Source: Ectopseudomonas composti (GTDB taxonomy: Bacteria; Pseudomonadota; Gammaproteobacteria; Pseudomonadales; Pseudomonadaceae). Taken from it: 64,000 nucleotides of DNA. Every line of letters starts with the position of its first letter. Within the stretch, counting starts at the first letter, position 1. The stretch lies in contig NZ_FOWP01000009.1 of NCBI RefSeq assembly GCF_900115475.1, positions 62,001 to 126,000 on the forward strand, written 5' to 3'. Below are positions 1 through 8,997 of this stretch, piece by piece. Below the pieces are notes generated by a model that had not been told where the DNA came from, ran no database searches, and worked only from the letters and a program-made list of their open reading frames with translations. The position numbers and the translations under genes were made by a program.

Positions 1-2
1 AT

Positions 3-962
3 CGCAGCGACGAGTACGTGGCCATCGCTAGCCAGGCCGAGCAGGACCTGCGTGATCTGCTCGCCGTGCCCAGTGACTACAAGGTGCTGTTCCTGCAAGG
101 CGGTGCCAGCCAGCAGTTCGCCGAAATCCCGCTGAACCTGCTGCCGGAAGATGGTGTGGCGGATTACATCGAGACCGGTATCTGGTCGAAGAAGGCCATC
201 GAAGAGGCGCGTCGTTACGGCGCCATCAACGTGGCCGCCAGTGCCAAGGCTCATGACTATTTCGCCATTCCTGGGCAGAACGACTGGCAACTGTCGAAAG
301 ACGCGGCCTACGTGCATTACTGCAGCAACGAGACCATCGGCGGCCTGCAGTTCGACTGGGTGCCGCAGGTTGGCGATACTCCGCTGGTCGTGGACATGTC
401 CTCGGACATTCTCTCGCGTTCGCTCGATGTTTCGCAGTTCGGTCTGATCTATGCCGGTGCGCAGAAGAACATCGGTCCTAGCGGCCTGGTGGTCGTGATC
501 GTGCGTGAAGACTTGCTCGGTCGTGCGCGCTCCAGCTGCCCGACCATGCTCGACTACAAGATCTCCGCCGATAACGGTTCGATGTACAACACCCCGGCGA
601 CCTATTCCTGGTACCTCTCCGGCCTGGTCTTCCAGTGGCTGAAGGAGCAGGGCGGCGTCGAGGCGATGGAGCGTATCAACCGCGCCAAGAAGAACCTGCT
701 GTACAAGGCCATCGACGACAGTGATTTCTATAGCAACCCCATCGCCCACAACGCGCGCTCCTGGATGAACGTGCCGTTCCGCCTGGCCGACGAGAAGTTG
801 GACAAAGCCTTCCTCGCCGGTGCCGATGCGCGCGGCCTGCTCAATCTGAAAGGGCATCGTTCGGTCGGCGGCATGCGTGCTTCGATCTATAACGCTGTTG
901 GCATGGACGCGGTCGAGGCGCTGGTGGCCTACATGACCGAGTTCGAGAAGGAGCATGCCTGA
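3..962 (+). CDS. serC: Phosphoserine aminotransferase, 5' end outside window
   Basis: SerC converts 3-phosphohydroxypyruvate plus glutamate to O-phosphoserine, and also acts in pyridoxal phosphate synthesis in the cytoplasm. The frame is open from base 3, so the gene begins before the window; roughly 40 N-terminal residues are missing compared with the usual ~360. The PLP-binding lysine lies in the GAQKNIGPSG motif (codon near 465), and an upstream FLQGGAS motif is typical of cofactor phosphate binding in this family. The gene ends with TGA one base before the pheA start, as in the Pseudomonas aromatic supraoperon. Nothing looks damaged in the visible part. Confidence 0.96.
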   Translation, partial: RSDEYVAIASQAEQDLRDLLAVPSDYKVLFLQGGASQQFAEIPLNLLPEDGVADYIETGIWSKKAIEEARRYGAINVAASAKAHDYFAIPGQNDWQLSKDAAYVHYCSNETIGGLQFDWVPQVGDTPLVVDMSSDILSRSLDVSQFGLIYAGAQKNIGPSGLVVVIVREDLLGRARSSCPTMLDYKISADNGSMYNTPATYSWYLSGLVFQWLKEQGGVEAMERINRAKKNLLYKAIDDSDFYSNPIAHNARSWMNVPFRLADEKLDKAFLAGADARGLLNLKGHRSVGGMRASIYNAVGMDAVEALVAYMTEFEKEHA

Positions 963-963
963 T

Positions 964-2058
964 ATGTCCGAGCAGGAGTTGCAAGCGCTGCGGGTGCGCA
1001 TCGACAACCTCGACGAGCGCATTCTCGAGCTGATCAGCGACCGCGCGCGCTGCGCCGAAGAAGTCGCGCGAGTGAAAATGAAGGAGCTGAAGGAAGGCGA
1101 GTCGCCGGTCTTCTACCGTCCTGAGCGCGAAGCCCAGGTGCTCAAGCGCGTGATGGAGCGCAACCAAGGTCCGCTGGGCAACGAGGAAATGGCGCGGCTG
1201 TTCCGCGAAATCATGTCCTCCTGCCTGGCGCTGGAAAACCCGCTGAAAGTTGCCTACCTCGGCCCTGAAGGCACCTTTAGTCAGGCCGCAGCGATGAAGC
1301 ACTTCGGTCATGCGGTGATCAGCGTGCCGATGGCCGCCATCGACGAGGTGTTCCGCGAAGTGGCTGCCGGCGCGGTAAACTTCGGCGTGGTGCCAGTGGA
1401 GAACTCCACCGAAGGCGCGATCAACCACACCCTCGACAGCTTCCTCGAGCACGATATGGTCATCTGTGGTGAGGTGGAGTTGCGCATTCACCACCATCTG
1501 CTGGTGGGCGATACCACCCAGACCGACAAGATCACTCGCATCTATTCTCATGCCCAATCGCTGGCGCAGTGCCGCAAGTGGCTGGACGCGCATTACCCGA
1601 ATGTCGAGCGTGTGGCGGTTTCCAGCAACGCCGACGCCGCCAAGCGGGTCAAGAGCGAGTGGAACAGTGCGGCCATCGCCGGCGACATGGCGGCCAACCT
1701 GTATGGCCTGACCAAGCTGGCCGAGAAGATCGAAGATCGCCCGGACAACTCCACGCGCTTTTTGATCATCGGTAGCCAGGAAGTGCCGCCGACTGGCGAT
1801 GACAAGACTTCGATCATCGTTTCCATGCGCAACAAGCCGGGCGCGCTGCACGAGTTGCTGGTGCCTTTCCACAATAACGGCATCGACCTGACCCGCATCG
1901 AAACTCGCCCGTCGCGCAGCGGTAAGTGGACCTACGTGTTCTTCATCGACTTTGTCGGTCACCACCGCGATCCGCTGATCAAGGATGTGCTTGAGAAGCT
2001 CGCTCAGGAGGCTGTGGCGCTGAAGGTGCTGGGCTCCTATCCGAAGGCGGTGCTTTGA
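964..2058 (+). CDS. pheA: Bifunctional chorismate mutase / prephenate dehydratase (P-protein)
   Basis: PheA turns chorismate into prephenate and then phenylpyruvate, the committed branch to phenylalanine. Three parts are visible in 364 residues: an AroQ-type chorismate mutase (about 1-90), a prephenate dehydratase domain (about 95-270, with GPEGTFSQAAA and PVENSTEGAIN) and a C-terminal ACT domain with the ETRPSRSGKW motif that binds phenylalanine for feedback inhibition. I start at ATG 964 because the GGAG at 949-952 sits about 11 bases upstream; the in-frame ATG at 955 would leave almost no spacing. It is sandwiched between serC and the cysC-like gene, and is very probably cotranscribed with them. 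Confidence 0.97.
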   Translation: MSEQELQALRVRIDNLDERILELISDRARCAEEVARVKMKELKEGESPVFYRPEREAQVLKRVMERNQGPLGNEEMARLFREIMSSCLALENPLKVAYLGPEGTFSQAAAMKHFGHAVISVPMAAIDEVFREVAAGAVNFGVVPVENSTEGAINHTLDSFLEHDMVICGEVELRIHHHLLVGDTTQTDKITRIYSHAQSLAQCRKWLDAHYPNVERVAVSSNADAAKRVKSEWNSAAIAGDMAANLYGLTKLAEKIEDRPDNSTRFLIIGSQEVPPTGDDKTSIIVSMRNKPGALHELLVPFHNNGIDLTRIETRPSRSGKWTYVFFIDFVGHHRDPLIKDVLEKLAQEAVALKVLGSYPKAVL

Positions 2059-2655
2059 GTGGAGCCTGGGCTTCAGGTGCCGCTCGGCTCCTCGCTTGTA
2101 GAGTGCAATCAACGGGTACTGAGTAAGCAGCAGAAGCCTTGTGTCATCTGGTTCACGGGGTTCAGTGGCGCGGGTAAATCGACCCTGGCCGAGGCGCTGG
2201 AACGCAGCCTGCAAGCGGCGGGGCGGCATACCTATCTACTCGATGGGGATCGCCTGCGTCTCGGTCTGAATCGTGATCTGGGTTTCTCTGAGCATGGCCG
2301 GCAAGAGAATATTCGTCGTGCTGGTGAGGTGGCTGCATTGATGGTCGATGCGGGATTGGTCGTACTGGCTACGTTCATTTCACCTTTTCGTGCTGATCGT
2401 GATGCTGTGCGTCAGTTGCTCTCGGGTCGATTCATTGAAGTATTCGTCGATACGCCCCTGCATGTTTGTGAGGCTCGCGATCCGAAAGGACTCTACCGGC
2501 GCGCCCGTGCGGGTCAGATCAAGAACTTCACGGGGCTTGATTCCCCGTTCGAGGCGCCGCAGGCTGCCGAGTTGCGTTTCGATACCAGCAGTTGTTCGGT
2601 TGAAGAGGCCGTGCAGCAGATCCACGACTACCTCAGGAGCCATCATGCCCTGTGA
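2059..2655 (+). CDS. cysC: Stand-alone adenylylsulfate (APS) kinase, CysC-like
   Basis: APS kinase phosphorylates adenylylsulfate to PAPS, the sulfate donor for assimilation and for sulfotransferases. The 198 residues fit the family's usual ~200. A P-loop GFSGAGKST lies at about 34-42, followed by LLDGDRLRLGLNRDLGFS, the form here of the usual GDNVRxGL motif. FISPFRADR and the FVDTPLHVCEARDPKGLY block follow, then KNFTGLDSPFEAP. The GTG start directly follows the pheA TGA, implying translational coupling; an internal TTG near 2122 is an alternative. The gene interrupts the normal pheA-hisC junction of the supraoperon. No sulfurylase, PAPS reductase or sulfotransferase gene is nearby, so the use of its PAPS cannot be told from this window. 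In many pseudomonads the kinase is fused to CysN instead. Confidence 0.9.
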   Translation: MEPGLQVPLGSSLVECNQRVLSKQQKPCVIWFTGFSGAGKSTLAEALERSLQAAGRHTYLLDGDRLRLGLNRDLGFSEHGRQENIRRAGEVAALMVDAGLVVLATFISPFRADRDAVRQLLSGRFIEVFVDTPLHVCEARDPKGLYRRARAGQIKNFTGLDSPFEAPQAAELRFDTSSCSVEEAVQQIHDYLRSHHAL

Positions 2656-2694
2656 TGTGGTCAACCGTATTGCGTTAGAGAAGAGCCTCCATTC

Positions 2695-3804
2695 ATGAGC
2701 TGCGATTTCCTAGCCCTGGCCCAGCCAGGCGTGCAAAAGCTGTCCCCCTACGTGCCAGGCAAGCCAGTCGATGAGCTGGCTCGTGAGTTGGGGCTCGATC
2801 CCGTGGGTATCGTCAAACTGGCCAGTAACGAAAACCCACTCGGCCCCAGTGCCAAGGTGCTGGCAGCGATTCGCGCCGAACTGGACGAGCTGACCCGCTA
2901 CCCGGATGGCAATGGCTTCACCCTCAAGACTGCGTTGGCTGCCCGCTACGGCGTCGATGCCGCGCAGGTGACATTGGGCAACGGCTCCAACGACATTCTC
3001 GAGTTGGTCGCTCGCGCCTACCTGGCGCCTGGTCTCAATGCCGTGTTCAGCGACTACGCCTTCGCGGTTTACCCCATCGCTACCCAGGCCGTCGGCGCGC
3101 AGGGCAAGATCGTTCCGGCCAAGGATTACGGTCATGACCTGCAAGCGATGCTTGCCGCCATCGACAACAACACCCGCGTGGTCTTCATAGCCAACCCCAA
3201 CAACCCGACCGGCACCTGGTTTGGCCCGGATGCGCTGGAGACGTTCCTGGCCAAGGTGCCGGAATCGGTGCTGGTGGTGCTGGACGAAGCCTATATCGAG
3301 TACGCCGAAGGCGATGAGCTGCCGGATGGCCTGGATTATCTGGCGCGTTACCCGAATCTGCTGGTTTCGCGCACCTTCTCCAAAGCCTATGGTCTGGCCT
3401 CGCTGCGTGTTGGTTACGCCATCAGCTCGCCAGCCATTGCCGATGTGCTCAATCGCGTACGCCAGCCATTCAACGTCAACAGCCTCGCGCTGGCTGCTGC
3501 CTGCGCGGCGCTGAGCGATGCCGACTACCTGGCCGAAAGTCGTCGTCTCAACGATGCCGGCATGCAGCAGCTGGAAGAGGGTTTGCGCGCCCTGGGCCTG
3601 AGCTGGATTGCCTCCAAGGCCAACTTCATCGCCGTCGATTTTGGCCGCGACACCGCTGCGATCAACCAGGCGCTGCTGCGTGAGGGGGTGATCGTGCGAC
3701 CTATGGCCGGTTACCGCATGCCGAATTTCCTGCGTGTATCCATCGGCCTGCCGAAAGAGAACGCACGCTTCCTCGAGGCGTTGGCCAAGGTGCTGTCGGC
3801 GTGA
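2695..3804 (+). CDS. hisC: Histidinol-phosphate aminotransferase
   Basis: HisC transaminates imidazole acetol phosphate to histidinol phosphate. The supraoperon copy in pseudomonads (the 'hisHb' form) is thought also to serve aromatic transamination. The 369-residue fold-type I aminotransferase has the N-terminal KLASNENPLGPS motif, the ANPNNPTG loop near residue 165 and the PLP lysine in SRTFSKAYGLASLRVGYA near 229. It starts 39 bases after the cysC-like gene and its TGA overlaps the GTG of the next gene, so translation is probably coupled. The placement between pheA and tyrA/aroA supports an aromatic as well as a histidine role. Confidence 0.96.
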   Translation: MSCDFLALAQPGVQKLSPYVPGKPVDELARELGLDPVGIVKLASNENPLGPSAKVLAAIRAELDELTRYPDGNGFTLKTALAARYGVDAAQVTLGNGSNDILELVARAYLAPGLNAVFSDYAFAVYPIATQAVGAQGKIVPAKDYGHDLQAMLAAIDNNTRVVFIANPNNPTGTWFGPDALETFLAKVPESVLVVLDEAYIEYAEGDELPDGLDYLARYPNLLVSRTFSKAYGLASLRVGYAISSPAIADVLNRVRQPFNVNSLALAAACAALSDADYLAESRRLNDAGMQQLEEGLRALGLSWIASKANFIAVDFGRDTAAINQALLREGVIVRPMAGYRMPNFLRVSIGLPKENARFLEALAKVLSA

Positions 3805-6041
3805 CTGTCACTGCAGTGCAATCGAATACCCCTAAGATCGGCCGCCTGGTGGTGGTCGGCCTCGGCCTGATCGGCGGCTCCTTCGCCAAAGGTTTGCGCG
3901 AACGCGGCCTGTGTCGGGAGGTGGTGGGGGTCGATCTGGACGCCGAATCGCGTCGCCTGGCGGTGCAGCTGGGGGTGGTCGATCGCTGCGAGAGTGATCT
4001 GGCTGCCGCCTGTCAGGGGGCAGAGGTCATTCAACTGGCAGTGCCTATCCTGGCCATGGAGAAGCTGCTCGCTCAACTGGCCAGGCTCGATCTCGGTAAT
4101 GCCGTGCTGACCGATGTGGGCAGCGCCAAGGGTAATGTCGTGCGCGCGGCACGCCTGGCATTTTCCGGCAAGGCCGTGCGTCTGGTGCCAGGCCACCCCA
4201 TTGCTGGCTCCGAGCAGAGCGGGGTGGAGGCGGCCAACGCGGAGCTGTTCCGGCGCCACAAGGTCATTCTCACACCGTGCGAGTACAGTGATGAGGCTGC
4301 TCTGGCGCTGGTCGAAGGCCTGTGGCGCGAGCTGGGGGCGGATGTCGAATCGATGGAAGTCGAGCATCACGATCAGGTGCTCGCTGCCACCAGTCATCTG
4401 CCGCACCTGCTGGCCTTTACCCTGGTCGACTCGCTGGCCAAGCGCAGTGAGAACCTGGAAATTTTCCGCTATGCCGCTGGCGGTTTCCGCGACTTCACGC
4501 GGATCGCTGGCAGTGACCCGGTGATGTGGCACGATATCTTCCTCGCCAACCGCGAGGCCGTGCTGCGCACACTGGATACGTTTCGCGACGACCTCGACGC
4601 CCTGCGCGACGCGGTCGACGCCGGGGATGGGCATCAACTGCTGGGCGTGTTCACGCGCGCCCGCGTTGCCCGCGAACATTTCAGCAAAATTCTGGCCCGC
4701 AGGGCCTATGTGGACGCTATGCACTCGACCGATCTGATTTTCCTGGCAAAACCTGGTAGCTCGCTGGCTGGACGTATCCGCGTACCGGGTGACAAATCCA
4801 TCTCGCACCGTTCGATCATGCTGGGTTCGCTGGCTGAAGGCACTACCGAGGTCGACGGCTTTCTCGAGGGCGAAGACGCCCTGGCCACGCTGCAGGCGTT
4901 TCGCGACATGGGTGTGGTCATCGAAGGCCCGCACCACGGCCGTGTGACCATCCATGGTGTCGGTCTGCATGGTCTGAAAGCGCCGGTTGGCCCGCTGTAC
5001 ATGGGTAACTCCGGCACCTCCATGCGTCTGCTCTCGGGCTTGCTGGCCGCGCAGCCGTTCGACACCACGCTGACTGGTGACGCCTCGCTGTCCAAACGCC
5101 CGATGAACCGTGTGGCCAAACCGCTGCGCGAGATGGGTGCGGTGATCGAGACCGGGCCGGAAGGGCGTCCGCCGCTGACCATCAAGGGCGGTCAGCGCCT
5201 CACCGGCATGGCCTACGAAATGCCGATGGCCAGCGCCCAGGTCAAATCCTGCCTGCTGCTGGCGGGCTTGTATGCTGCCGGTAGCACCTCGGTGACCGAG
5301 CCGGCGCCGACTCGTGATCACACCGAGCGTATGCTGCGCGGTTTCGGCTACCCGGTCAGCGTCGAGGGCAGCACCGCCAGCGTCGAGTCCGGGCACAAGC
5401 TCAGCGCCACGCGTATCGAAGTGCCGGCGGATATCTCTTCGGCGGCGTTCTTCCTGGTGGCCGCTAGCATCGCTGAAGGCTCCGAGCTGGTGCTCGAGCA
5501 TGTCGGCATCAACCCGACCCGTACCGGCGTGATCGACATTCTCAAACTGATGGGTGGCGATATCACCCTGGAGAACCAGCGTGAAGTCGGTGGCGAGCCA
5601 GTGGCCGACATTCGTGTGCGTGCGGCCAAGCTCAAGGGTATCGACATTCCGGAGGACCTGGTGCCGCTGGCCATCGACGAGTTCCCGGTGCTGTTTGTCG
5701 CTGCCGCCTGTGCCGAAGGTCGCACCGTGTTGCGTGGCGCCGAAGAACTGCGGGTGAAAGAGTCCGACCGCATCCAGGTCATGGCCGACGGCCTGATCTC
5801 GCTGGGCGTCAAGGCTGAGCCGACCCCTGACGGCATCATCATCGAAGGCGGCGCCATTGGCGGTGGTGAAGTCTGGGCGCATGGCGATCACCGCATTGCC
5901 ATGTCCTTCAGCGTCGCTTCGCTGCGTGCCAGTGCGCCAATCCGCATCCACGACTGCGCCAACGTCGCCACGTCCTTCCCCAACTTCCTCGCCCTGGCAG
6001 CTGAAGTCGGTATCAATGTGGTCGTAGAGGGCAACGCATGA
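3801..6041 (+). CDS. tyrA-aroA: Fused prephenate/arogenate dehydrogenase and EPSP synthase (TyrA-AroA)
   Basis: One 746-residue protein carries two shikimate-pathway activities. The first ~300 residues are a TyrA dehydrogenase with a Rossmann motif VVGLGLIGGSFA (about 17-28) and HPIAGSEQSG, giving oxidative decarboxylation of prephenate or arogenate towards tyrosine. From about residue 305 it is EPSP synthase (PGDKSISHRS, GNSGTSMRLL, DPSLSKRPM-like and ESDRI blocks), joining shikimate-3-phosphate and PEP. This fusion is normal for Pseudomonas (same length as PA3164). The GTG start overlaps the hisC stop, and the end overlaps the cmk ATG, so all three are coupled. Confidence 0.96.
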   Translation: MTVTAVQSNTPKIGRLVVVGLGLIGGSFAKGLRERGLCREVVGVDLDAESRRLAVQLGVVDRCESDLAAACQGAEVIQLAVPILAMEKLLAQLARLDLGNAVLTDVGSAKGNVVRAARLAFSGKAVRLVPGHPIAGSEQSGVEAANAELFRRHKVILTPCEYSDEAALALVEGLWRELGADVESMEVEHHDQVLAATSHLPHLLAFTLVDSLAKRSENLEIFRYAAGGFRDFTRIAGSDPVMWHDIFLANREAVLRTLDTFRDDLDALRDAVDAGDGHQLLGVFTRARVAREHFSKILARRAYVDAMHSTDLIFLAKPGSSLAGRIRVPGDKSISHRSIMLGSLAEGTTEVDGFLEGEDALATLQAFRDMGVVIEGPHHGRVTIHGVGLHGLKAPVGPLYMGNSGTSMRLLSGLLAAQPFDTTLTGDASLSKRPMNRVAKPLREMGAVIETGPEGRPPLTIKGGQRLTGMAYEMPMASAQVKSCLLLAGLYAAGSTSVTEPAPTRDHTERMLRGFGYPVSVEGSTASVESGHKLSATRIEVPADISSAAFFLVAASIAEGSELVLEHVGINPTRTGVIDILKLMGGDITLENQREVGGEPVADIRVRAAKLKGIDIPEDLVPLAIDEFPVLFVAAACAEGRTVLRGAEELRVKESDRIQVMADGLISLGVKAEPTPDGIIIEGGAIGGGEVWAHGDHRIAMSFSVASLRASAPIRIHDCANVATSFPNFLALAAEVGINVVVEGNA

Positions 6042-6703
6042 GCGCGCCGGTAATCACGGTCGACGGGCCGAGCGGGTCGGGCAAGGGCACGCTCTGTTCG
6101 CTGCTGGCCAAGCAGCTGGGCTGGAATCTGCTCGACTCCGGTGCGCTCTATCGCCTGTTGGCGTTTGCCGCCGGCAACCACGGCATCGACCTGACCAACG
6201 AAGAGTCGCTCAAGCAACTGGCTGCGCATCTGGATGTGCAGTTCATCGACAAGCGCATCATCCTCGAAGGCGAGGAGGTCACCGACGCCATCCGTAACGA
6301 GCAGGTAGGCGCGGGCGCATCGATGGTCGCCTCGCTGCCCGCCGTGCGTGAAGCGCTACTGCAGCGGCAGCGTGCATTTCAGGAAATGCCCGGCCTGGTA
6401 GCCGATGGTCGCGACATGGGCACCGTGGTGTTCGCCGACGCGCCGCTGAAGATTTTCCTGACCGCCAGCGCCGAGGAGCGTGCCCGTCGCCGTTACTTGC
6501 AGTTGAAGGCCAAGGGCGATGATGTTAATCTCGCGAGTCTTCTCGACGAGATACGGGCGCGCGACGAGCGCGATACCCAGCGCGCGGTGGCTCCGCTCAA
6601 GCCGGCAGCCGACGCGATAGTGCTGGATTCCACCGAGCTTTCCATCGAGCAGGTACTTGAGCGAATTCTGAGCGAGGTCGCTGATCGCGATCTTGCCGGG
6701 TAG
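6038..6703 (+). CDS. cmk: Cytidylate kinase
   Basis: Cmk phosphorylates CMP and dCMP with ATP. The P-loop is VDGPSGSGKGTLC at about 8-20; DGRDMGTVVFPDA-like sequence (here ending in FADA) and the LID arginines RARDERDTQR follow, as in the family. At 221 residues it is close to the usual length. The ATG overlaps the aroA stop codon (ATGA), so it is the last coupled gene of the aro supraoperon before the hairpin ahead of rpsA. The conserved cmk-rpsA order is seen across proteobacteria. Confidence 0.96.
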   Translation: MSAPVITVDGPSGSGKGTLCSLLAKQLGWNLLDSGALYRLLAFAAGNHGIDLTNEESLKQLAAHLDVQFIDKRIILEGEEVTDAIRNEQVGAGASMVASLPAVREALLQRQRAFQEMPGLVADGRDMGTVVFADAPLKIFLTASAEERARRRYLQLKAKGDDVNLASLLDEIRARDERDTQRAVAPLKPAADAIVLDSTELSIEQVLERILSEVADRDLAG

Positions 6704-6739
6704 AGAGTCGCAGCTGCTAGAAGCTGAAAGACTCGCAAG

Positions 6740-6783
6740 GAGGCATACGGGAGACCAGTCCTTGTCCCGTAGGCCTCTTTTTA
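6740..6783 (+). terminator. Hairpin with U-tract between cmk and rpsA
   Basis: Arms at 6740-6752 and 6765-6777 pair over 12 of 13 positions (one A:G mismatch), with a 12-base loop, followed by a run of five T. This looks like an intrinsic terminator or attenuator, so rpsA may be partly insulated from the upstream aro genes. rpsA has its own promoters in E. coli; here I see the hairpin but cannot identify a promoter with confidence. Confidence 0.75.
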
Positions 6784-6852
6784 TATGAACGAACCCACAT
6801 GGTCTGGAGTGTGGTTTGGGCGAATCCCCGCCCTTGATCAACAGGAATCAAC

Positions 6853-8535
6853 ATGAGCGAAAGCTTTGCAGAACTATTTGAAGAAAGCCTGAAAACCCTC
6901 GACATGCAGCCGGGCGCCATCATCACCGGTATCGTGGTCGACATCGACGGTGACTGGGTTACCGTCCACGCCGGTCTGAAGTCCGAGGGCGTCATCCCGC
7001 TCGACCAGTTCTTCAACGAACAAGGCGAGCTGACCATCAAGGTCGGTGACGAAGTCCACGTCGCGCTGGACGCGGTTGAAGATGGCTTCGGTGAAACCAA
7101 GCTGTCCCGCGAGAAAGCCAAGCGCGCTGAATCCTGGCTGGTTCTGGAAGCTGCGTTCAACGCTGAAGAAGTGGTCAAGGGTGTTATCAACGGTAAGGTC
7201 AAAGGCGGCTTCACCGTTGACGTCAACGGTATCCGCGCGTTCCTGCCGGGTTCCCTGGTTGACGTCCGTCCGGTGCGTGACACCACTCACCTGGAAGGCA
7301 AAGAGCTCGAGTTCAAGGTCATCAAACTGGACCAGAAGCGCAACAACGTTGTCGTTTCCCGTCGCAGCGTCCTGGAAGCCGAGAACAGCGCCGAGCGCGA
7401 AGCTCTGCTGGAATCCCTGCAGGAAGGTCAGCAAGTCAAAGGTATCGTCAAGAACCTCACCGACTACGGTGCCTTCGTGGACCTGGGCGGCGTAGACGGC
7501 CTGCTGCACATCACCGACATGGCTTGGAAGCGCATCAAGCACCCGTCCGAAATCGTCAACGTTGGCGACGAGATCGACGTCAAGGTTCTGAAGTACGATC
7601 GCGAGCGTAACCGCGTATCCCTCGGCCTGAAGCAACTGGGCGAAGACCCATGGGTTGCCATCAAGGCTCGTTACCCGGAAAACACCCGCGTTGTTGCCCG
7701 CGTCACCAACCTCACCGACTACGGCTGCTTCGCCGAGCTGGAAGAGGGCGTGGAAGGCCTGGTACACGTTTCCGAAATGGACTGGACCAACAAGAACATC
7801 CACCCGTCGAAAGTCGTTAACGTCGGCGACGAAGTGGAAGTCATGGTTCTGGACATCGACGAAGAGCGTCGTCGTATCTCCCTGGGTATCAAGCAGTGCA
7901 AGACCAACCCGTGGGAAGACTTCTCCGGTCAGTTCAACAAGGGTGACAAGATCTCCGGCACCATCAAGTCGATCACCGATTTCGGTATCTTCATTGGTCT
8001 GGACGGCGGCATCGATGGTCTGGTTCACCTGTCCGACATCTCCTGGAACGAAGCCGGCGAAGAAGCTGTGCGTCGCTTCAAGAAGGGCGACGAGCTGGAA
8101 ACCGTCATCCTGTCGGTTGACCCGGAGCGCGAGCGTATCTCCCTGGGCATTAAGCAGCTGGAAGACGATCCGTTCAGCAACTACGTCTCCATCAACGACA
8201 AGGGCACCATCGTCCGTGGCGTTGTGAAAGAAGTAGACGCCAAGGGCGCCATCATCGACCTGGGCAACGAGATCGAAGCTACCCTGAAAGCCTCCGAAAT
8301 CAGCCGTGACCGCGTTGAAGACGCGCGCAACGTTCTGAAAGAAGGCGACGAAGTAGAAGCGAAGATCATCAGCGTCGACCGCAAGTCCCGCGTCATCAGT
8401 CTGTCTGTCAAGTCGAAAGACGTTGAAGACGAGAAAGACGCGATGAAGGAACTGCGTAACAAACAAGACGTTGAAAGCACCGGTCCGACCACCATCGGTG
8501 ATCTGCTCCGTGCTCAAATGGAAAAACAGAACTAA
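6853..8535 (+). CDS. rpsA: 30S ribosomal protein S1
   Basis: S1 binds mRNA on the small subunit and helps load leaders with weak Shine-Dalgarno sequences; in E. coli it also represses its own translation. The 560 residues contain six S1 (OB-fold) repeats. The last four are the most regular, with VTNLTDYGCFAELEEGVEGLVH and ITDFGIFIGLDGGIDGLVHLSD as clear examples. The start ATG is preceded by AGGAA in a ~70-base leader after the hairpin. A strong terminator follows the stop. Normally ihfB comes next; here it is displaced by about 2.8 kb. Confidence 0.98.
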   Translation: MSESFAELFEESLKTLDMQPGAIITGIVVDIDGDWVTVHAGLKSEGVIPLDQFFNEQGELTIKVGDEVHVALDAVEDGFGETKLSREKAKRAESWLVLEAAFNAEEVVKGVINGKVKGGFTVDVNGIRAFLPGSLVDVRPVRDTTHLEGKELEFKVIKLDQKRNNVVVSRRSVLEAENSAEREALLESLQEGQQVKGIVKNLTDYGAFVDLGGVDGLLHITDMAWKRIKHPSEIVNVGDEIDVKVLKYDRERNRVSLGLKQLGEDPWVAIKARYPENTRVVARVTNLTDYGCFAELEEGVEGLVHVSEMDWTNKNIHPSKVVNVGDEVEVMVLDIDEERRRISLGIKQCKTNPWEDFSGQFNKGDKISGTIKSITDFGIFIGLDGGIDGLVHLSDISWNEAGEEAVRRFKKGDELETVILSVDPERERISLGIKQLEDDPFSNYVSINDKGTIVRGVVKEVDAKGAIIDLGNEIEATLKASEISRDRVEDARNVLKEGDEVEAKIISVDRKSRVISLSVKSKDVEDEKDAMKELRNKQDVESTGPTTIGDLLRAQMEKQN

Positions 8536-8557
8536 GTTCGGTTAATCCATCCAGAGA

Positions 8558-8586
8558 AAGGGCGGCCCTCGGGCCGCCCTTTTTCG
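8558..8586 (+). terminator. Intrinsic terminator after rpsA
   Basis: A perfect 11-bp GC-rich stem (arms 8558-8568 and 8571-8581, two-base turn) is followed at once by a run of T. It lies about 25 bases after the rpsA stop and closes the rpsA transcript. Confidence 0.92.
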
Positions 8587-8588
8587 TT

Positions 8589-8997
8589 TTTTGTCGCGCT
8601 ATTTCTTGAGAACATGCACAAACGGCTCGCTTCGTGCCTATAGTCCCTGTCTGGATTATTTATTTCTGCTCGTTAACAGATTTCCATGCAGGTGGAGGCA
8701 TTTTCACGTTTCGTGTGTGTGGGCGTTTTCGTGTGCACTTTGACTGGGGTTTCTGGCTCATCTCTCGCAGGCTCTTTCTTTTTCTTTTAATGCGTTTTCG
8801 AGGTCGAGATGGATGTCAGAAAACCGCCAATATTTTCGAGGCCTTTACTTTTCTGTCGCATCACTAGTTGTTGAAATTGCCGTTCTATAGCTATTTCAGC
8901 ACGCCAGTTTTGAGAGCTCTATGACCTCTAAAGGGTGCGCTGCTGATCGCAAAGTGCGACCATTGCGCACCTCAACAATGGGCAGAGGTTGCTCACA
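8589..8997. other. Gene-poor stretch between rpsA terminator and acyltransferase pseudogene
   Basis: I see no supported gene here. The DNA is richer in T than the flanking core genes, and the one open frame (8634-8867) has no ribosome binding site and an implausible composition. It is probably the left junction of the insertion between rpsA and ihfB and may hold the promoter of the acyltransferase/hydrolase pair; I could not assign a convincing -35/-10 pair. No direct repeat matching the other junction was found by eye. Confidence 0.4.

Noticed and set aside
3711..5951. 746-codon open frame on the minus strand opposite tyrA-aroA
   Set aside because: It mirrors the real gene's frame in high-GC DNA, with His/Gln/Arg-rich sequence and no family resemblance. 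The plus strand clearly codes TyrA-AroA.
6874..8517. 547-codon minus-strand frame opposite rpsA
   Set aside because: Antisense shadow with repeated Val/Asp/Phe-rich pattern reflecting the S1 repeats; no start site or family.
8634..8867. Possible small gene after the rpsA terminator
   Set aside because: No ribosome site, odd Phe/Arg-rich composition and no family; treated as non-coding.
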